A stretch of DNA of 64,000 nucleotides from positions 1 to 64,000 of the forward strand of contig NZ_JAHWGT010000033.1 in assembly GCF_020873895.1 (NCBI RefSeq). The letters run 5' to 3'. The position numbers and the translations under genes were made by a program. Positions 56,457 through 64,000 of the stretch are shown here, in pieces (positions within the stretch are counted from its first letter, which is position 1; every line of letters begins with the position of its first letter). The notes under the pieces are model-generated. The model was not told the origin of the DNA. It did not search any database and saw only the letters and a list, made by a program, of their open reading frames with translations. This DNA is from Streptomyces sp. DH12 (GTDB taxonomy: Bacteria > Actinomycetota > Actinomycetes > Streptomycetales > Streptomycetaceae).

Positions 56457-57479
56457 TCAGGTGCCGACCGGCTCGTCCGGGGTGTCGGCGTCGCGGCGCA
56501 GCGACGAGACGACGAGGGTGACCACCGTGCCGAGGACCGCCCAGATCGACAGGACCTGGAGGGCGCCGGAGACGGCGTTGCCCTGGAAGTACGCGACGGA
56601 CCGCGCGGCCCAGGTGCCCGCGCCCGGGGGCAGGGCGGGTCCGATGGCCCGCCAGAAGTCGGGGAGCATGGGACTCGGGAAGGCGCCGCCCGCACTGGGG
56701 TTGCCGGCGATGACGATCAGCAGGACGGCCAGTCCGATGCCGACGATGCCGGTGAGCGCCTGGAGGGCGAGGGTGATCGCGCCGACGGCGAAGACGACCA
56801 GCGCGCCCAGCCCCCACAGGGCGGCGACGCTGCCGGGCAGCGCGCCGAGGACCGGGCCGACGATGATCGCGCCGCCCAGGCCGCCGAGGATCGCGGAGAG
56901 CGCCAGCACGGCGAGCCGGATGACCGCGCGGAGGGTGTTGGCCGGCCGGGAGCCCGCGCTGATCGCCAGGATCGACGCGAGCAGGTAGCCGCCCACGCAC
57001 CACCCCACGACGAGGTAGAACGCGGAGAGGCCGTCGAAGTCGTCGGGGGAGGCCGGGGCGACGTCCACCGTCCGGACGGTGCGCTGCTGGGGCCGCTCGA
57101 CCTCGGTGGCGATCCGCTCCAGGGCGCTGGCGAGGACCGTGCCGCCGCCGGAGGCGACGAGCAGGGTGTCGGTGCGGCCCGCCGGGTCGACGACGAGCGC
57201 CCCGTCGATCTCCCGCTCCCGGATCTGCCGCCGGGCCTCGGCCTCGTCGGGGAGCACCCGCGGGTCGAGCGGGCCGCCGGGCAGCGTGCCCAGGCGGTCG
57301 GCCGTCCGCTCGGCGGCGGCGCCCGGCGCGACCACCCCGAAGGGGACGTCCGAGGGCTTCGGATCGTGCAGGGCGCCCACGTAGGAGGCGATGAACAGCA
57401 GCTGCAGCGCGAGCACGCCGACGACCAGCAGGGCGGCCCTGGGGGTGACGGCGCTGCGCACCTCGGAGGCGAACGTCAT
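56457..57479 (-). CDS. DUF3533/YhgE-Pip-like membrane protein (ABC-2 permease-like)
   Basis: A 340-residue protein. One N-terminal membrane helix (RAALLVVGVLALQLLFIASY) precedes an extracytoplasmic domain of about 130 residues (VPFGVVAPGAAAERTADRLG, REIDGALVVDPAGRTDTLLV). About five C-terminal helices follow. This layout is typical of Pip/YhgE-type and ABC-2-like export subunits, but no ATPase gene is adjacent. ATG 57479 (MTFASEV) is preferred to the longer start at 57602. It diverges from dnaE2 and faces the SOS-like box, so it could share that control, but the distances favour dnaE2. Confidence 0.8.
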   Translation of the reverse strand: MTFASEVRSAVTPRAALLVVGVLALQLLFIASYVGALHDPKPSDVPFGVVAPGAAAERTADRLGTLPGGPLDPRVLPDEAEARRQIREREIDGALVVDPAGRTDTLLVASGGGTVLASALERIATEVERPQQRTVRTVDVAPASPDDFDGLSAFYLVVGWCVGGYLLASILAISAGSRPANTLRAVIRLAVLALSAILGGLGGAIIVGPVLGALPGSVAALWGLGALVVFAVGAITLALQALTGIVGIGLAVLLIVIAGNPSAGGAFPSPMLPDFWRAIGPALPPGAGTWAARSVAYFQGNAVSGALQVLSIWAVLGTVVTLVVSSLRRDADTPDEPVGT

Positions 57480-57594
57480 GTGGCCCACGCTCCGCCGTGG
57501 CCGGTGTTCCCGCAGGTGGGGCGGGGCTGAATGGCTGAGGGGCGGTCCTTCTCCGGCCGCCCGGGGGAGGAGGGCGGATCCCGCGCGAACGGAG

Positions 57595-57610
57595 TCGTAC
57601 ATTCGTTCGA
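57595..57610 (+). promoter_or_regulatory. LexA (SOS) box upstream of dnaE2
   Basis: TCGTACATTCGTTCGA matches the actinobacterial SOS box TCGAACnnnnGTTCGA at 11 of 12 specified positions. It lies about 60 bases before the dnaE2 ATG, between divergent genes. LexA binding here would repress dnaE2 and the downstream ImuB-like gene until DNA damage. Confidence 0.75.
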
Positions 57611-57670
57611 ACGTGGTTTATGGTGGTGCTCAGGGGGGTGGTGAGGTCCGGAACGATCCAGGAGGTGCGG

Positions 57671-60600
57671 ATGCCGCGGTTCACGCACCTGCACACCGTC
57701 TCCGGCTTCTCCCTGCGGTACGGGGCCTCCCACCCGGAGCGGCTGGCCGCCCGCGCCGCCGAGCGCGGCATGGACGCCGTCGCCCTCACCGACCGCGACA
57801 CCGTCGCCGGGGCCGTGCGGTTCGCCCGGGCCTGCGCCGACGAGGGTGTGCGCCCGCTCTTCGGCGTGGACCTCGCCCTCGCCGAGCGCCCCGTCCCCGG
57901 GTCGGCCACCGAACGGCGCCGCACCCCCGTGCGCGGGGGCGCCTTCGTCGACGAGTCCGCGCCCCGCGCCCTCTTCCTGGCGCGCTCCCGGCGCGGCTGG
58001 GCCGCCCTGTGCCGGCTGGTCACCGCCGCCCACGCGGCGGCCGGCGGCCCGGCGGCCCGGGCGACCGGCGCCCCGGTACTGCTGCCCTGGGCCGACAACC
58101 ACGGCGACGACCTGACCGTCCTGCTCGGACCCGACTCCGACGTCGGCCGGGCCCTCTCCGCGGGCCGCCCCGACCGGGCCGCCCGGCTCCTCGGCCCCTG
58201 GCGCGAGGCGTACGGCGACGCCCTGCGCCTGGAGGTCGTGCACCACGGCCGCCCCGGCACCGGCCCCGGCTCGCTCCGGCAGGCCGCCCGCACCCTGGGG
58301 CTCGCCGCCGAGCAGGGCGTGCGGCCCGTGCTCAGCAACGCCGTGCGGTACGCCGACCCGGGGCAGGGCCCCGTCGCCGACGTCCTCGACGCCGCGCGCC
58401 GACTCGTCCCCGTCGACCCGCGCAGGGGCCTGGACGGCGGTGAGCGCTGGCTCAAGGACCCCGCCGCCATGGCCGCCGTCGCCGAACGCGTCGCCGAGGC
58501 CGCCGGGCTGCGCCGCGACACGGCGCACCGGCTGCTCGTCCTGACCGAGGAGACGGCGCAGGAGTGCGTGGTCGACCCGGAGGAGGACCTCGGCATCGGC
58601 ACCGTCCACTTCCCCGAACCCCGCCTGGTCGGCGCCGCCCACCGCACCGCGGACCGGGTGCTGCGCTCCCGCTGCGCCGCCGGCATGGTGCTGCGCGGCC
58701 ACGACCGGAAGCGGGAGTACTGGGCCCGCCTCGACGACGAGCTGCGCACCGTCGAACGGCTCGGCTTCGCCACGTACTTCCTCACCGTCGCCCAGGTCGT
58801 CGACGACGTGCGGGACATGGGCATCCGGGTCGCCGCGCGCGGCTCCGGCGCCGGGTCCCTCGTCAACCACCTGCTCGGCATCGCCCACGCCGACCCGATC
58901 GAGCAGGACCTGCTGATGGAGCGGTTCCTGTCGACGCGGCGGCCCGCGCTGCCCGACATCGACGTCGACGTGGAGTCCGCCCGCCGACTGGAGGTCTACC
59001 GGGCGATCCTCGACCGCTTCGGCCCCGAGCGGGTCGCCGCCGTCGCCATGCCCGAGACCTACCGCGTCCGCCACGCCGTGCGCGACGTCGGCGCCGCCCT
59101 GTCCATGGACCCGGCCGACATCGACCGGATCGCCAAGTCCTTCCCGCACATCCGCGCCCGCGACGCCCGCGCCGCCCTGGACGAACTGCCCGAGCTGCGC
59201 CGGCTGGCCGGCGAACGGGACCGGTACGGGCGGCTGTGGGAGCTGGTCGAGGCGCTGGACGCGCTGCCGCGCGGCGTCGCCATGCACCCGTGCGGGGTGC
59301 TGCTCTCCGACGCCTCGCTGCTCTCCCGCACCCCGGTGGTGCCGACCAGCGGCGAGGGCTTCCCGATGTCGCAGTTCGACAAGGACGACGTGGAGGAGCT
59401 CGGCCTGCTCAAGCTCGACGTGCTCGGCGTGCGGATGCAGTCGGCGATGGCGCACGCGGTCGCCGAGATCGCCCGCACCACCGGCGAGGAGGTGGACCTC
59501 GACGACCCGGAGCAGGTGAGGCCGGGCGACCCCGCGACGTACCGGCTCATCCGGTCCGCCGAGACGCTCGGCTGCTTCCAGATCGAGTCGCCGGGCCAGC
59601 GCGACCTGATCGGCCGGCTCCAGCCCGCGACCTTCCACGACCTGGTCGTCGACATCTCGCTGTTCCGGCCGGGACCGGTCGCGGCCGACATGGTCCGCCC
59701 CTTCATCGAGGCCCGGCACGGCAGGGCCCCGGTGCGCTACCCGCACCCCGACCTGGCGGAGGCGCTGGAGGAGACGTACGGGGTGGTCGTCTTCCACGAG
59801 CAGATCATCAAGATCCTCGACATCATGACCGGCTGCGGCCTGGACGAGGCGGACGCGGTGCGCCGCGGCCTCTCCGACCCCGAGTCGCAGGCCCGCATCA
59901 GGGTCTGGTTCGAGCGCAGGGCCAAGGAGCGCGGGTACGGGGCGGACGTCGTCACGCGCACCTGGGGGATCGTCGAGGCGTTCGGCAGCTACGGCTTCTG
60001 CAAGGCGCACGCGGTGGCCTTCGCCGTGCCGACCTACCAGTCGGCGTGGCTCAAGGCCCACCACCCGGCGGCCTTCTACGCCGGGCTGCTCACCCACGAC
60101 CCGGGGATGTACCCCAAGCGGCTGCTGCTGGCCGACGCGCGGCGGCAGGGGGTGCCGGTCCTGCCGCTGGACGTGAACGCGTCCGGCGTCGCCCACCGTA
60201 TCGAACTGGTGTCCGGTTCGGGGGCGGGGCGCGTGTCCGGTACGTCCGGCGCGCCCGGTACATGGGGGGTGCGGCTCGCGCTGCTCGACGTCCACGGCAT
60301 CAGCGAGGCGGAGGCCGCGCGCATCGAGGCCGGCCGGCCGTACGCCTCCCTGCTCGACTTCTGGGAGCGCGCCCGGCCCAGCCGCCCCGTCGCCGAACGG
60401 CTCGCGCAGGTCGGCGGGCTCGACGCGTTCGGCGCCAACCGCCGCGACCTGCTGCTGCACCTCGCCGAGCTCCACCGCGCCCAGCGGGGCGGCGGCTCGT
60501 ACGGCGAACAGCTCCCGCTCGCCGGCGGCCGCAGGTCCGCCCCCGTCGGGCTGCCCGACCTGACCGACGCCGAACGGCTCAGCGCCGAGCTGGGCGTCCT

Positions 60601-61201
60601 CTCCATGGACGCCTCCCGCAACCTGATGACCGACCACCGGACCTTCCTGGAGGAGCTCGGCGTCGTCACCGCCCAGCGGCTGCACACCGTCCCGCACGGC
60701 CGGACCGTCCTGGTCGCCGGCGCCAAGGCGGCCACCCAGACCCCGCCCATCCGCTCCGGCAAGCGGGTGGTCTTCACCACCCTCGACGACGGCACCGGCC
60801 TGGTCGACCTCGCCTTCTTCGACGACAGCCACGAGCGGTGCGCCCACACGGTCTTCCACTCCTGGCTGCTGCTCGTCCGCGGCACCGTCCAGCGCCGCGG
60901 CCCGCGCAGCTTCAGCGTGGTCGGCTCGGCCGCCTGGAACCTCGCCGAACTCGTCGAACTGCGCCGCGAGGGCGGCCTGGACGCGGTCGCCGCCCGCCTG
61001 GCCGAGCCGCCCGCCGGCGCCCCGGACCCGTCCGGCCCCGCCGGCCCCGACCCGTCCACCGCCCCGGCCGGCACCGGCCGCCGGATCACGATGGCCAACG
61101 GCTACGTGATGAACCCATGGGCCGACCTGCGCCCCGCGGGCGAGGGCGTGGCGGCGCCCGGCCGCAAGCTGTGGCACCAGAGCCAGGGGAGCGCGGGATG
61201 A
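57671..61201 (+). CDS. dnaE2: DNA polymerase III alpha subunit, DnaE2-type translesion polymerase
   Basis: A 1176-residue C-family polymerase. The N-terminal PHP domain (FTHLHTVSGFSLRYGASHPE, AVALTDRDTVAG) has Arg where the usual His of TDHDT stands, so metal binding may be weakened. The polymerase core has RGSGAGSLVNHLLGI, the catalytic PDIDVDVES, FGSYGFCKAHAVAFAVPTYQ and MHPCGVLLSD. A C-terminal OB-fold region (PPIRSGKRVVFTTLDDGTGL) follows. It is followed with an ATGA overlap by an ImuB-like gene, the pairing typical of SOS mutasome operons. AGGAGGTG precedes the ATG. A LexA-like box lies upstream. Confidence 0.93.
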   Translation: MPRFTHLHTVSGFSLRYGASHPERLAARAAERGMDAVALTDRDTVAGAVRFARACADEGVRPLFGVDLALAERPVPGSATERRRTPVRGGAFVDESAPRALFLARSRRGWAALCRLVTAAHAAAGGPAARATGAPVLLPWADNHGDDLTVLLGPDSDVGRALSAGRPDRAARLLGPWREAYGDALRLEVVHHGRPGTGPGSLRQAARTLGLAAEQGVRPVLSNAVRYADPGQGPVADVLDAARRLVPVDPRRGLDGGERWLKDPAAMAAVAERVAEAAGLRRDTAHRLLVLTEETAQECVVDPEEDLGIGTVHFPEPRLVGAAHRTADRVLRSRCAAGMVLRGHDRKREYWARLDDELRTVERLGFATYFLTVAQVVDDVRDMGIRVAARGSGAGSLVNHLLGIAHADPIEQDLLMERFLSTRRPALPDIDVDVESARRLEVYRAILDRFGPERVAAVAMPETYRVRHAVRDVGAALSMDPADIDRIAKSFPHIRARDARAALDELPELRRLAGERDRYGRLWELVEALDALPRGVAMHPCGVLLSDASLLSRTPVVPTSGEGFPMSQFDKDDVEELGLLKLDVLGVRMQSAMAHAVAEIARTTGEEVDLDDPEQVRPGDPATYRLIRSAETLGCFQIESPGQRDLIGRLQPATFHDLVVDISLFRPGPVAADMVRPFIEARHGRAPVRYPHPDLAEALEETYGVVVFHEQIIKILDIMTGCGLDEADAVRRGLSDPESQARIRVWFERRAKERGYGADVVTRTWGIVEAFGSYGFCKAHAVAFAVPTYQSAWLKAHHPAAFYAGLLTHDPGMYPKRLLLADARRQGVPVLPLDVNASGVAHRIELVSGSGAGRVSGTSGAPGTWGVRLALLDVHGISEAEAARIEAGRPYASLLDFWERARPSRPVAERLAQVGGLDAFGANRRDLLLHLAELHRAQRGGGSYGEQLPLAGGRRSAPVGLPDLTDAERLSAELGVLSMDASRNLMTDHRTFLEELGVVTAQRLHTVPHGRTVLVAGAKAATQTPPIRSGKRVVFTTLDDGTGLVDLAFFDDSHERCAHTVFHSWLLLVRGTVQRRGPRSFSVVGSAAWNLAELVELRREGGLDAVAARLAEPPAGAPDPSGPAGPDPSTAPAGTGRRITMANGYVMNPWADLRPAGEGVAAPGRKLWHQSQGSAG

Positions 61202-62166
61202 CCGGGACGGTCCTGTGCGTACGGTTCGCTCTCGCGCCGGCGGACGAGGCGCTGCTGCCCGAACTCCTCGCCCTGCTCGGCGGGTTCACCCCCCTCGTCC
61301 AGGCCGAACCGCCCGACGCCGCCCTCGCCGACCTGGGCGGCGCCGTACGGTACTTCGGCCGCGGCCCCGCCGAGCTCGCCGCCGTCATCCGGGTCCGGGC
61401 TCTCGCCCTGTACGGCGTGGAGTGCGCCATCGGCGCCGGTCCCGGCCCCCGCACCGCCCGCACGGCCGCGCGCCGGGCCGCGCCCGGCACCACCCTGGTC
61501 GTCGACGACCCGGCCGCCTTCCTGCGCGACCTGCCCGCGGCCGCCCTGGACGGGGTCGGCCCGGCGACCGCCCGCACCCTGCGCTCGTACGGGCTCGACA
61601 CGGCCGGCCGGGTGGCCGCCGCCCCGCTCGCCGTGGTCCAGCGGATCGTCGGCGCGCGGGCGGGGCGCGAACTGTGGGAGCGGGCACGGGGCGTCGACCG
61701 CACCCGGGTCGTCCCGAACGCCGCGGCCCGCTCCGCCGCCGCCGAACGCTCCTTCCCGCACGACGAGCTCGACCGCGACCGGCAGCGCAGGGCCCTGCTC
61801 TCCGCCGCCCAGGAGCTGGGCGCCCGGATGCGGGCCGAGGGCCGGGTGTGCCGCGCGCTCACCCTCACCGTGCGGTACGCCGACCGCTCCACCACCACCC
61901 GCGAACGCACCCTGCGCGAGCCGACCGCGCACTCCGCGGAGCTCACCTCCGTCGCGTACGCCCTCCACGACGGGCTGGCCCTCCAGCGGGCCAGGGTGCG
62001 CGGCGTCACCCTGCGCGCCGAGGGCCTCGCCCCCGCGGAACGGGCCGCGCACCAGCTCTCCCTGGACCCGGCCGACGACAAGGCCCGGCGGCTGGAGGCC
62101 GTGGCGGACCGCGCGAGGGCCCGGTTCGGCCCCGACGCGATCATCCCCGGCTCGCTCGCGGCCTAG
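61198..62166 (+). CDS. ImuB-like Y-family pseudo-polymerase
   Basis: A 322-residue protein related to Y-family polymerases but shortened at the front. Y-family features are SAAAERSFPHDELDRDRQRR in the little-finger region and AAALDGVGPATARTLRSYGL in the thumb helix-hairpin-helix. A terminal clamp-binding-like HQLSLD is followed by RARFGPDAIIPGSL. The palm catalytic acids are gone: the expected D-x-D-x-FF motif is VLCVRFALAP and the S-x-DE motif is AALADLGGA. As with ImuB, it probably acts as a clamp- and DnaE2-recruiting scaffold rather than a polymerase. No imuA-like gene is adjacent. Confidence 0.85.
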   Translation: MTGTVLCVRFALAPADEALLPELLALLGGFTPLVQAEPPDAALADLGGAVRYFGRGPAELAAVIRVRALALYGVECAIGAGPGPRTARTAARRAAPGTTLVVDDPAAFLRDLPAAALDGVGPATARTLRSYGLDTAGRVAAAPLAVVQRIVGARAGRELWERARGVDRTRVVPNAAARSAAAERSFPHDELDRDRQRRALLSAAQELGARMRAEGRVCRALTLTVRYADRSTTTRERTLREPTAHSAELTSVAYALHDGLALQRARVRGVTLRAEGLAPAERAAHQLSLDPADDKARRLEAVADRARARFGPDAIIPGSLAA

Positions 62167-62173
62167 CGTCCCG

Positions 62174-62205
62174 CCGACCGACCGACCGACCGACCGACCG
62201 ACCGA
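62174..62205. repeat. CCGA tetranucleotide microsatellite (8 copies)
   Basis: Eight perfect CCGA units in a row start 8 bases after the ImuB-like stop. Scattered copies continue to 62260. It is non-coding. Confidence 0.9.
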
Positions 62206-62273
62206 CGATCGGCTGACCCCGACCGTCCGACCCCGACCGGCCCCGACCGACCGACTGACCCCGACCGGCTGAC

Positions 62274-62320
62274 CGGGCGGCCGAGCGGCCGGGCGGCCGG
62301 GCGGCCGGGCGGCCGGGCTC
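62274..62320. repeat. Octanucleotide (CGGGCGGC) tandem repeat
   Basis: About five consecutive 8-bp units GGGCGGCC, one with an A substitution, extend the low-complexity tract behind the ImuB-like gene. It is G-rich on one strand and may form secondary structure. Confidence 0.8.
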
Positions 62321-62500
62321 CCTTACCGGGCGGCGGCGGAGTCCGGGCAAGTTTTACCGACACGCAACTTCCCTCCTGCCGCTACCCGTACGTAACTTGA
62401 CCTCGGCGCGGCCCCCACGCCGCGCCATCCCCGCCAGTGGTCCGGGCCGCCGGGGCGTACCGCCGCCGCCCTTCCCCTCCAGCCGCCAGGAGACCACCCG

Positions 62501-63388
62501 ATGCTGCCCCCGCACGCCCCCGCCCGCCTGCGCCGCGCGCTCAGAGCCCTGACCGCGGCCCTCCTCCTCACCGCCGCCGCCGTCCTCGCCCCGGCCGGCG
62601 CGGCCCAGGCCGCCGCCCCCGCCGCCACCGACAGGGGCTGGAACGACTACGCCTGCGAGCCCTCCACCGCCCACCCGCGCCCCGTCGTCCTCGTCCACGG
62701 GACGTTAGGCAACTCCGTCGACAACTGGCTCGGCCTCGCCCCCTACCTGGTGCGGCGCGGCTACTGCGTCTTCTCCCTCGACTACGGGCAGCTGCCCGGC
62801 GTCCCCTTCTTCCACGGCCTCGGCCCCGTCGCCGAGTCCGCCGAGCAGCTCGACGCCTTCGTCGACCGCGTCCTCGACGCGACGGGCGCGCCCGAGGTCG
62901 ACCTGGTCGGCCACTCCCAGGGCGGCATGATGCCCCGTCACTACCTGAAGTTCCTCGGCGGCGCCGCCGAGGTGAACGCCCTGGTCGGCCTCGCCCCCGA
63001 CAACCACGGCACCACCCTGCTCGGCCTCACCGCGCTCCTGCCGTACTTCCCGGGCGCCGCCGACCTGCTGAACGAGAAGACCCCCGCCCTCGCCGACCAG
63101 ATCGCCGGCTCCCCCTTCCTGCGGCGGCTCAACGAGGGCGGCGACACCGTCCCCGGGGTCCGCTACACCGTCATCGCCACCCGGTACGACCAGGTCGTCA
63201 CCCCGTACCGCTCGCAGTTCCTCGACGGGCCCGGCGTCCGCAACGTCCTCCTCCAGGACCTCTGCCCCGTCGACCTCTCCGAGCACCTGGCGATAGCGCT
63301 GGTCGACCGGGTCGCGTTCCACGAGGTCGCCAACGCGCTCGACCCCGCCCGCGCGACCCCCACCACCTGCGCGTCGGTCCTCGGCTGA
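62501..63388 (+). CDS. Secreted alpha/beta-hydrolase lipase with an in-frame TTA codon
   Basis: A 295-residue secreted lipase. The signal peptide is LRALTAALLLTAAAVLAPAG with the cleavage region AAQAAA. An alpha/beta-hydrolase core has the oxyanion-loop VVLVHGTLGNS, the nucleophile Ser139 in VGHSQGGMM, a likely acid Asp in ATRYDQVVTPY and His in SEHLAIALV. It matches the Streptomyces class I extracellular lipase/esterase family. Codon 69 is TTA (62705-62707), making translation depend on the bldA tRNA. GGAGA precedes the ATG. It is followed by a perfect hairpin and a convergent LPMO gene, a pairing seen in other Streptomyces. Confidence 0.93.
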   Translation: MLPPHAPARLRRALRALTAALLLTAAAVLAPAGAAQAAAPAATDRGWNDYACEPSTAHPRPVVLVHGTLGNSVDNWLGLAPYLVRRGYCVFSLDYGQLPGVPFFHGLGPVAESAEQLDAFVDRVLDATGAPEVDLVGHSQGGMMPRHYLKFLGGAAEVNALVGLAPDNHGTTLLGLTALLPYFPGAADLLNEKTPALADQIAGSPFLRRLNEGGDTVPGVRYTVIATRYDQVVTPYRSQFLDGPGVRNVLLQDLCPVDLSEHLAIALVDRVAFHEVANALDPARATPTTCASVLG

Positions 63389-63430
63389 CGGAGTCGACGG
63401 CCCCCGTCGACGGCTCCGGCTGGCGGACGG

Positions 63431-63472
63431 GCGAGGGCCCCGGCCCGGCATGCGCCGGGACGGGGCCCTCGC
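63431..63472. terminator. Bidirectional terminator between lipase and LPMO genes
   Basis: A 12-bp perfect outer stem (63431-63442 with 63461-63472) and a 6-bp inner stem (63444-63449 with 63454-63459) close on a 4-base loop between the convergent stops. Confidence 0.9.
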
Positions 63473-63486
63473 CGTCGCCGCGGGTG

Positions 63487-64000
63487 TCAGGCGGAGCGGC
63501 GCCGGGCCGCCCGCAGCAGCAGCACCGCACCCGCGCCCAGCGCCACGGCGCCGCCGGCGGCCAGGTACACGGCCGTACCGTCCCCGCCGGTGGTGGCGAG
63601 GTGCGGCCCGCCGGCCGCGCCCGGTGCGGCGGCGGCCGGGGAGGCGGTGGCGACCGGTACGGGGGAGGCCTCCGCCTGCCCGGCCGGGCGCGTGCCGCCG
63701 TCCGGCGCCGGCGTCGGGTGCGTGCCGCCGTGGCCGTCCCCTCCGGCGTGCCCGTGGCCGCCGTCGCCGTGCCCACCGTCTCCGCCGTGCCCGCCGTGGC
63801 TGACGGTCGACCGGGCCGCGTCGTCCGCGATCCGCCGCTCGCTCGGCGCCGACGCGGTGGGGCCGGTCGGCACGCCGCCGCCGAACACCACGTCGGAGCA
63901 CGTGTAGAACGCCTCCGGGGAGTCGGAGCGCTGCCAGACCGAGTACACCAGGTGGCGGCCGGACCGGGCCGGGACCGTCCCGTCGAAGACGTACGAACCG
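63487..64000 (-). CDS. C-terminal part of a cell-wall-anchored AA10 lytic polysaccharide monooxygenase
   Basis: The frame is open to the window edge, and the start lies beyond it. The innermost visible part reads SYVFDGTVPARSGRHLVYSV, then WQRSDSPEAFYTCSDVVFGG, the hallmark C-terminal strand of AA10 (CBM33) copper monooxygenases. A His/Gly-rich linker follows, then a sorting signal: LATTG (63586-63600), a 19-residue hydrophobic helix and the basic tail RAARRRSA. LAxTG is the class E sortase recognition pattern, so the enzyme should be covalently linked to peptidoglycan. A wall-anchored LPMO next to a lipase is known in S. coelicolor (the SCO1734 region). N-terminal copper brace not visible. 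Confidence 0.85.
   Translation of the reverse strand, partial: GSYVFDGTVPARSGRHLVYSVWQRSDSPEAFYTCSDVVFGGGVPTGPTASAPSERRIADDAARSTVSHGGHGGDGGHGDGGHGHAGGDGHGGTHPTPAPDGGTRPAGQAEASPVPVATASPAAAAPGAAGGPHLATTGGDGTAVYLAAGGAVALGAGAVLLLRAARRRSA

Larger units (their letters stand above)
62167..62500. other. Intergenic region between the ImuB-like gene and the lipase, with tandem repeats
   Basis: This 334-base gap has the CCGA and CGGGCGGC repeat tracts described separately, then a normal-looking promoter region for the lipase. A possible -35 TTGACC sits at 62397-62402 after the direct repeat CGCAACTT (62363-62370) and CGTAACTT (62391-62398), 28 bp apart. No gene is present. Confidence 0.5.

Noticed and set aside
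57476-61177. 1233-codon antisense frame over dnaE2
   Set aside because: Val/Ala/Asp/Gly shadow of third-position GC bias with no ribosome site.
62174-62320. CRISPR-like repeat array
   Set aside because: Units are 4-8 bp with no spacers, so these are microsatellites.

Overview
The window is a very GC-rich (visibly above 70 percent), densely packed actinobacterial chromosome segment. Codon bias, GTG/TTG starts, GTGA and ATGA stop-start overlaps, an SflA-type SepF paralogue, the nearly complete absence of TTA codons and the gene order all point to Streptomyces or a close relative. Most of it is core chromosome. The order TPR, HAD, tlyA, NAD kinase, recN, then pyrG and NUDIX, then parA-like, scpA, scpB, rluB, then cmk and der matches the conserved actinobacterial block also known from Mycobacterium (Rv1691 to Rv1713), with Streptomyces-specific inserts.

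Layout: 1-2730 holds the end of a TPR protein, a convergent DUF1015 gene and a NagD-like HAD phosphatase. 2781-5808 is an iron-box-controlled siderophore importer (two FecCD permeases and a FecE ATPase) with no binding protein. 5965-10145 carries tlyA, NAD kinase, a palindromic mobile-element-like remnant and recN. 10192-12193 has an MraY-like membrane protein and a GT4 glycosyltransferase where mycobacteria keep steA and mctB. 12257-18860 contains a PucR-type regulator, a GH15 hydrolase, pyrG and an ADP-ribose-type NUDIX hydrolase. 19012-28451 holds a repeat-rich NTPase/TPR protein, alanine dehydrogenase, a ParA-like ATPase with its small partner, scpAB and rluB.

28452-32801 is an accessory insert between rluB and tyrA. 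It has an NrtR-type NUDIX regulator with its own palindromic operator, an ADP-ribosylglycohydrolase, and two RlaP-type minimal nucleotidyltransferases arranged tail to tail and overlapping. A Rieske lipoprotein and a DUF952 protein follow. 32943-37065 returns to core genes: tyrA, cmk, plsC, der. 36960-39533 has two conserved Streptomyces proteins of unknown role and a secreted Rpf-like muralytic enzyme with LysM.

39427-45377 encodes a Liv-type ABC importer in which LivH, LivM and LivG are one 909-residue polypeptide. It comes with a separate LivF, a small membrane protein and a divergent LivK-like lipoprotein. 45432-53241 carries a glycosyltransferase pair, an I78 protease inhibitor, a PAP2 phosphatase, a DHA2 drug exporter, a glutaryl-CoA-dehydrogenase-like enzyme and sflA. 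53515-57479 has a DUF5685 protein with a cysteine-packed tail, a streptogrisin-type protease and a DUF3533 membrane protein. 57595-62166 is a damage-response unit: a LexA-like box, dnaE2 and an ImuB-like pseudo-polymerase. The window ends with a secreted lipase containing a TTA codon and the C-terminus of a cell-wall-anchored LPMO with a LAxTG sorting signal.

The most interesting items are the NUDIX/ADP-ribosylglycohydrolase/double RlaP cassette, the triple Liv fusion, the SOS-boxed dnaE2 and pseudo-polymerase pair, the cysteine-tailed DUF5685 protein, and the single bldA-type TTA codon in the lipase gene. All functional statements are inferences from sequence read by eye; no database search was run.
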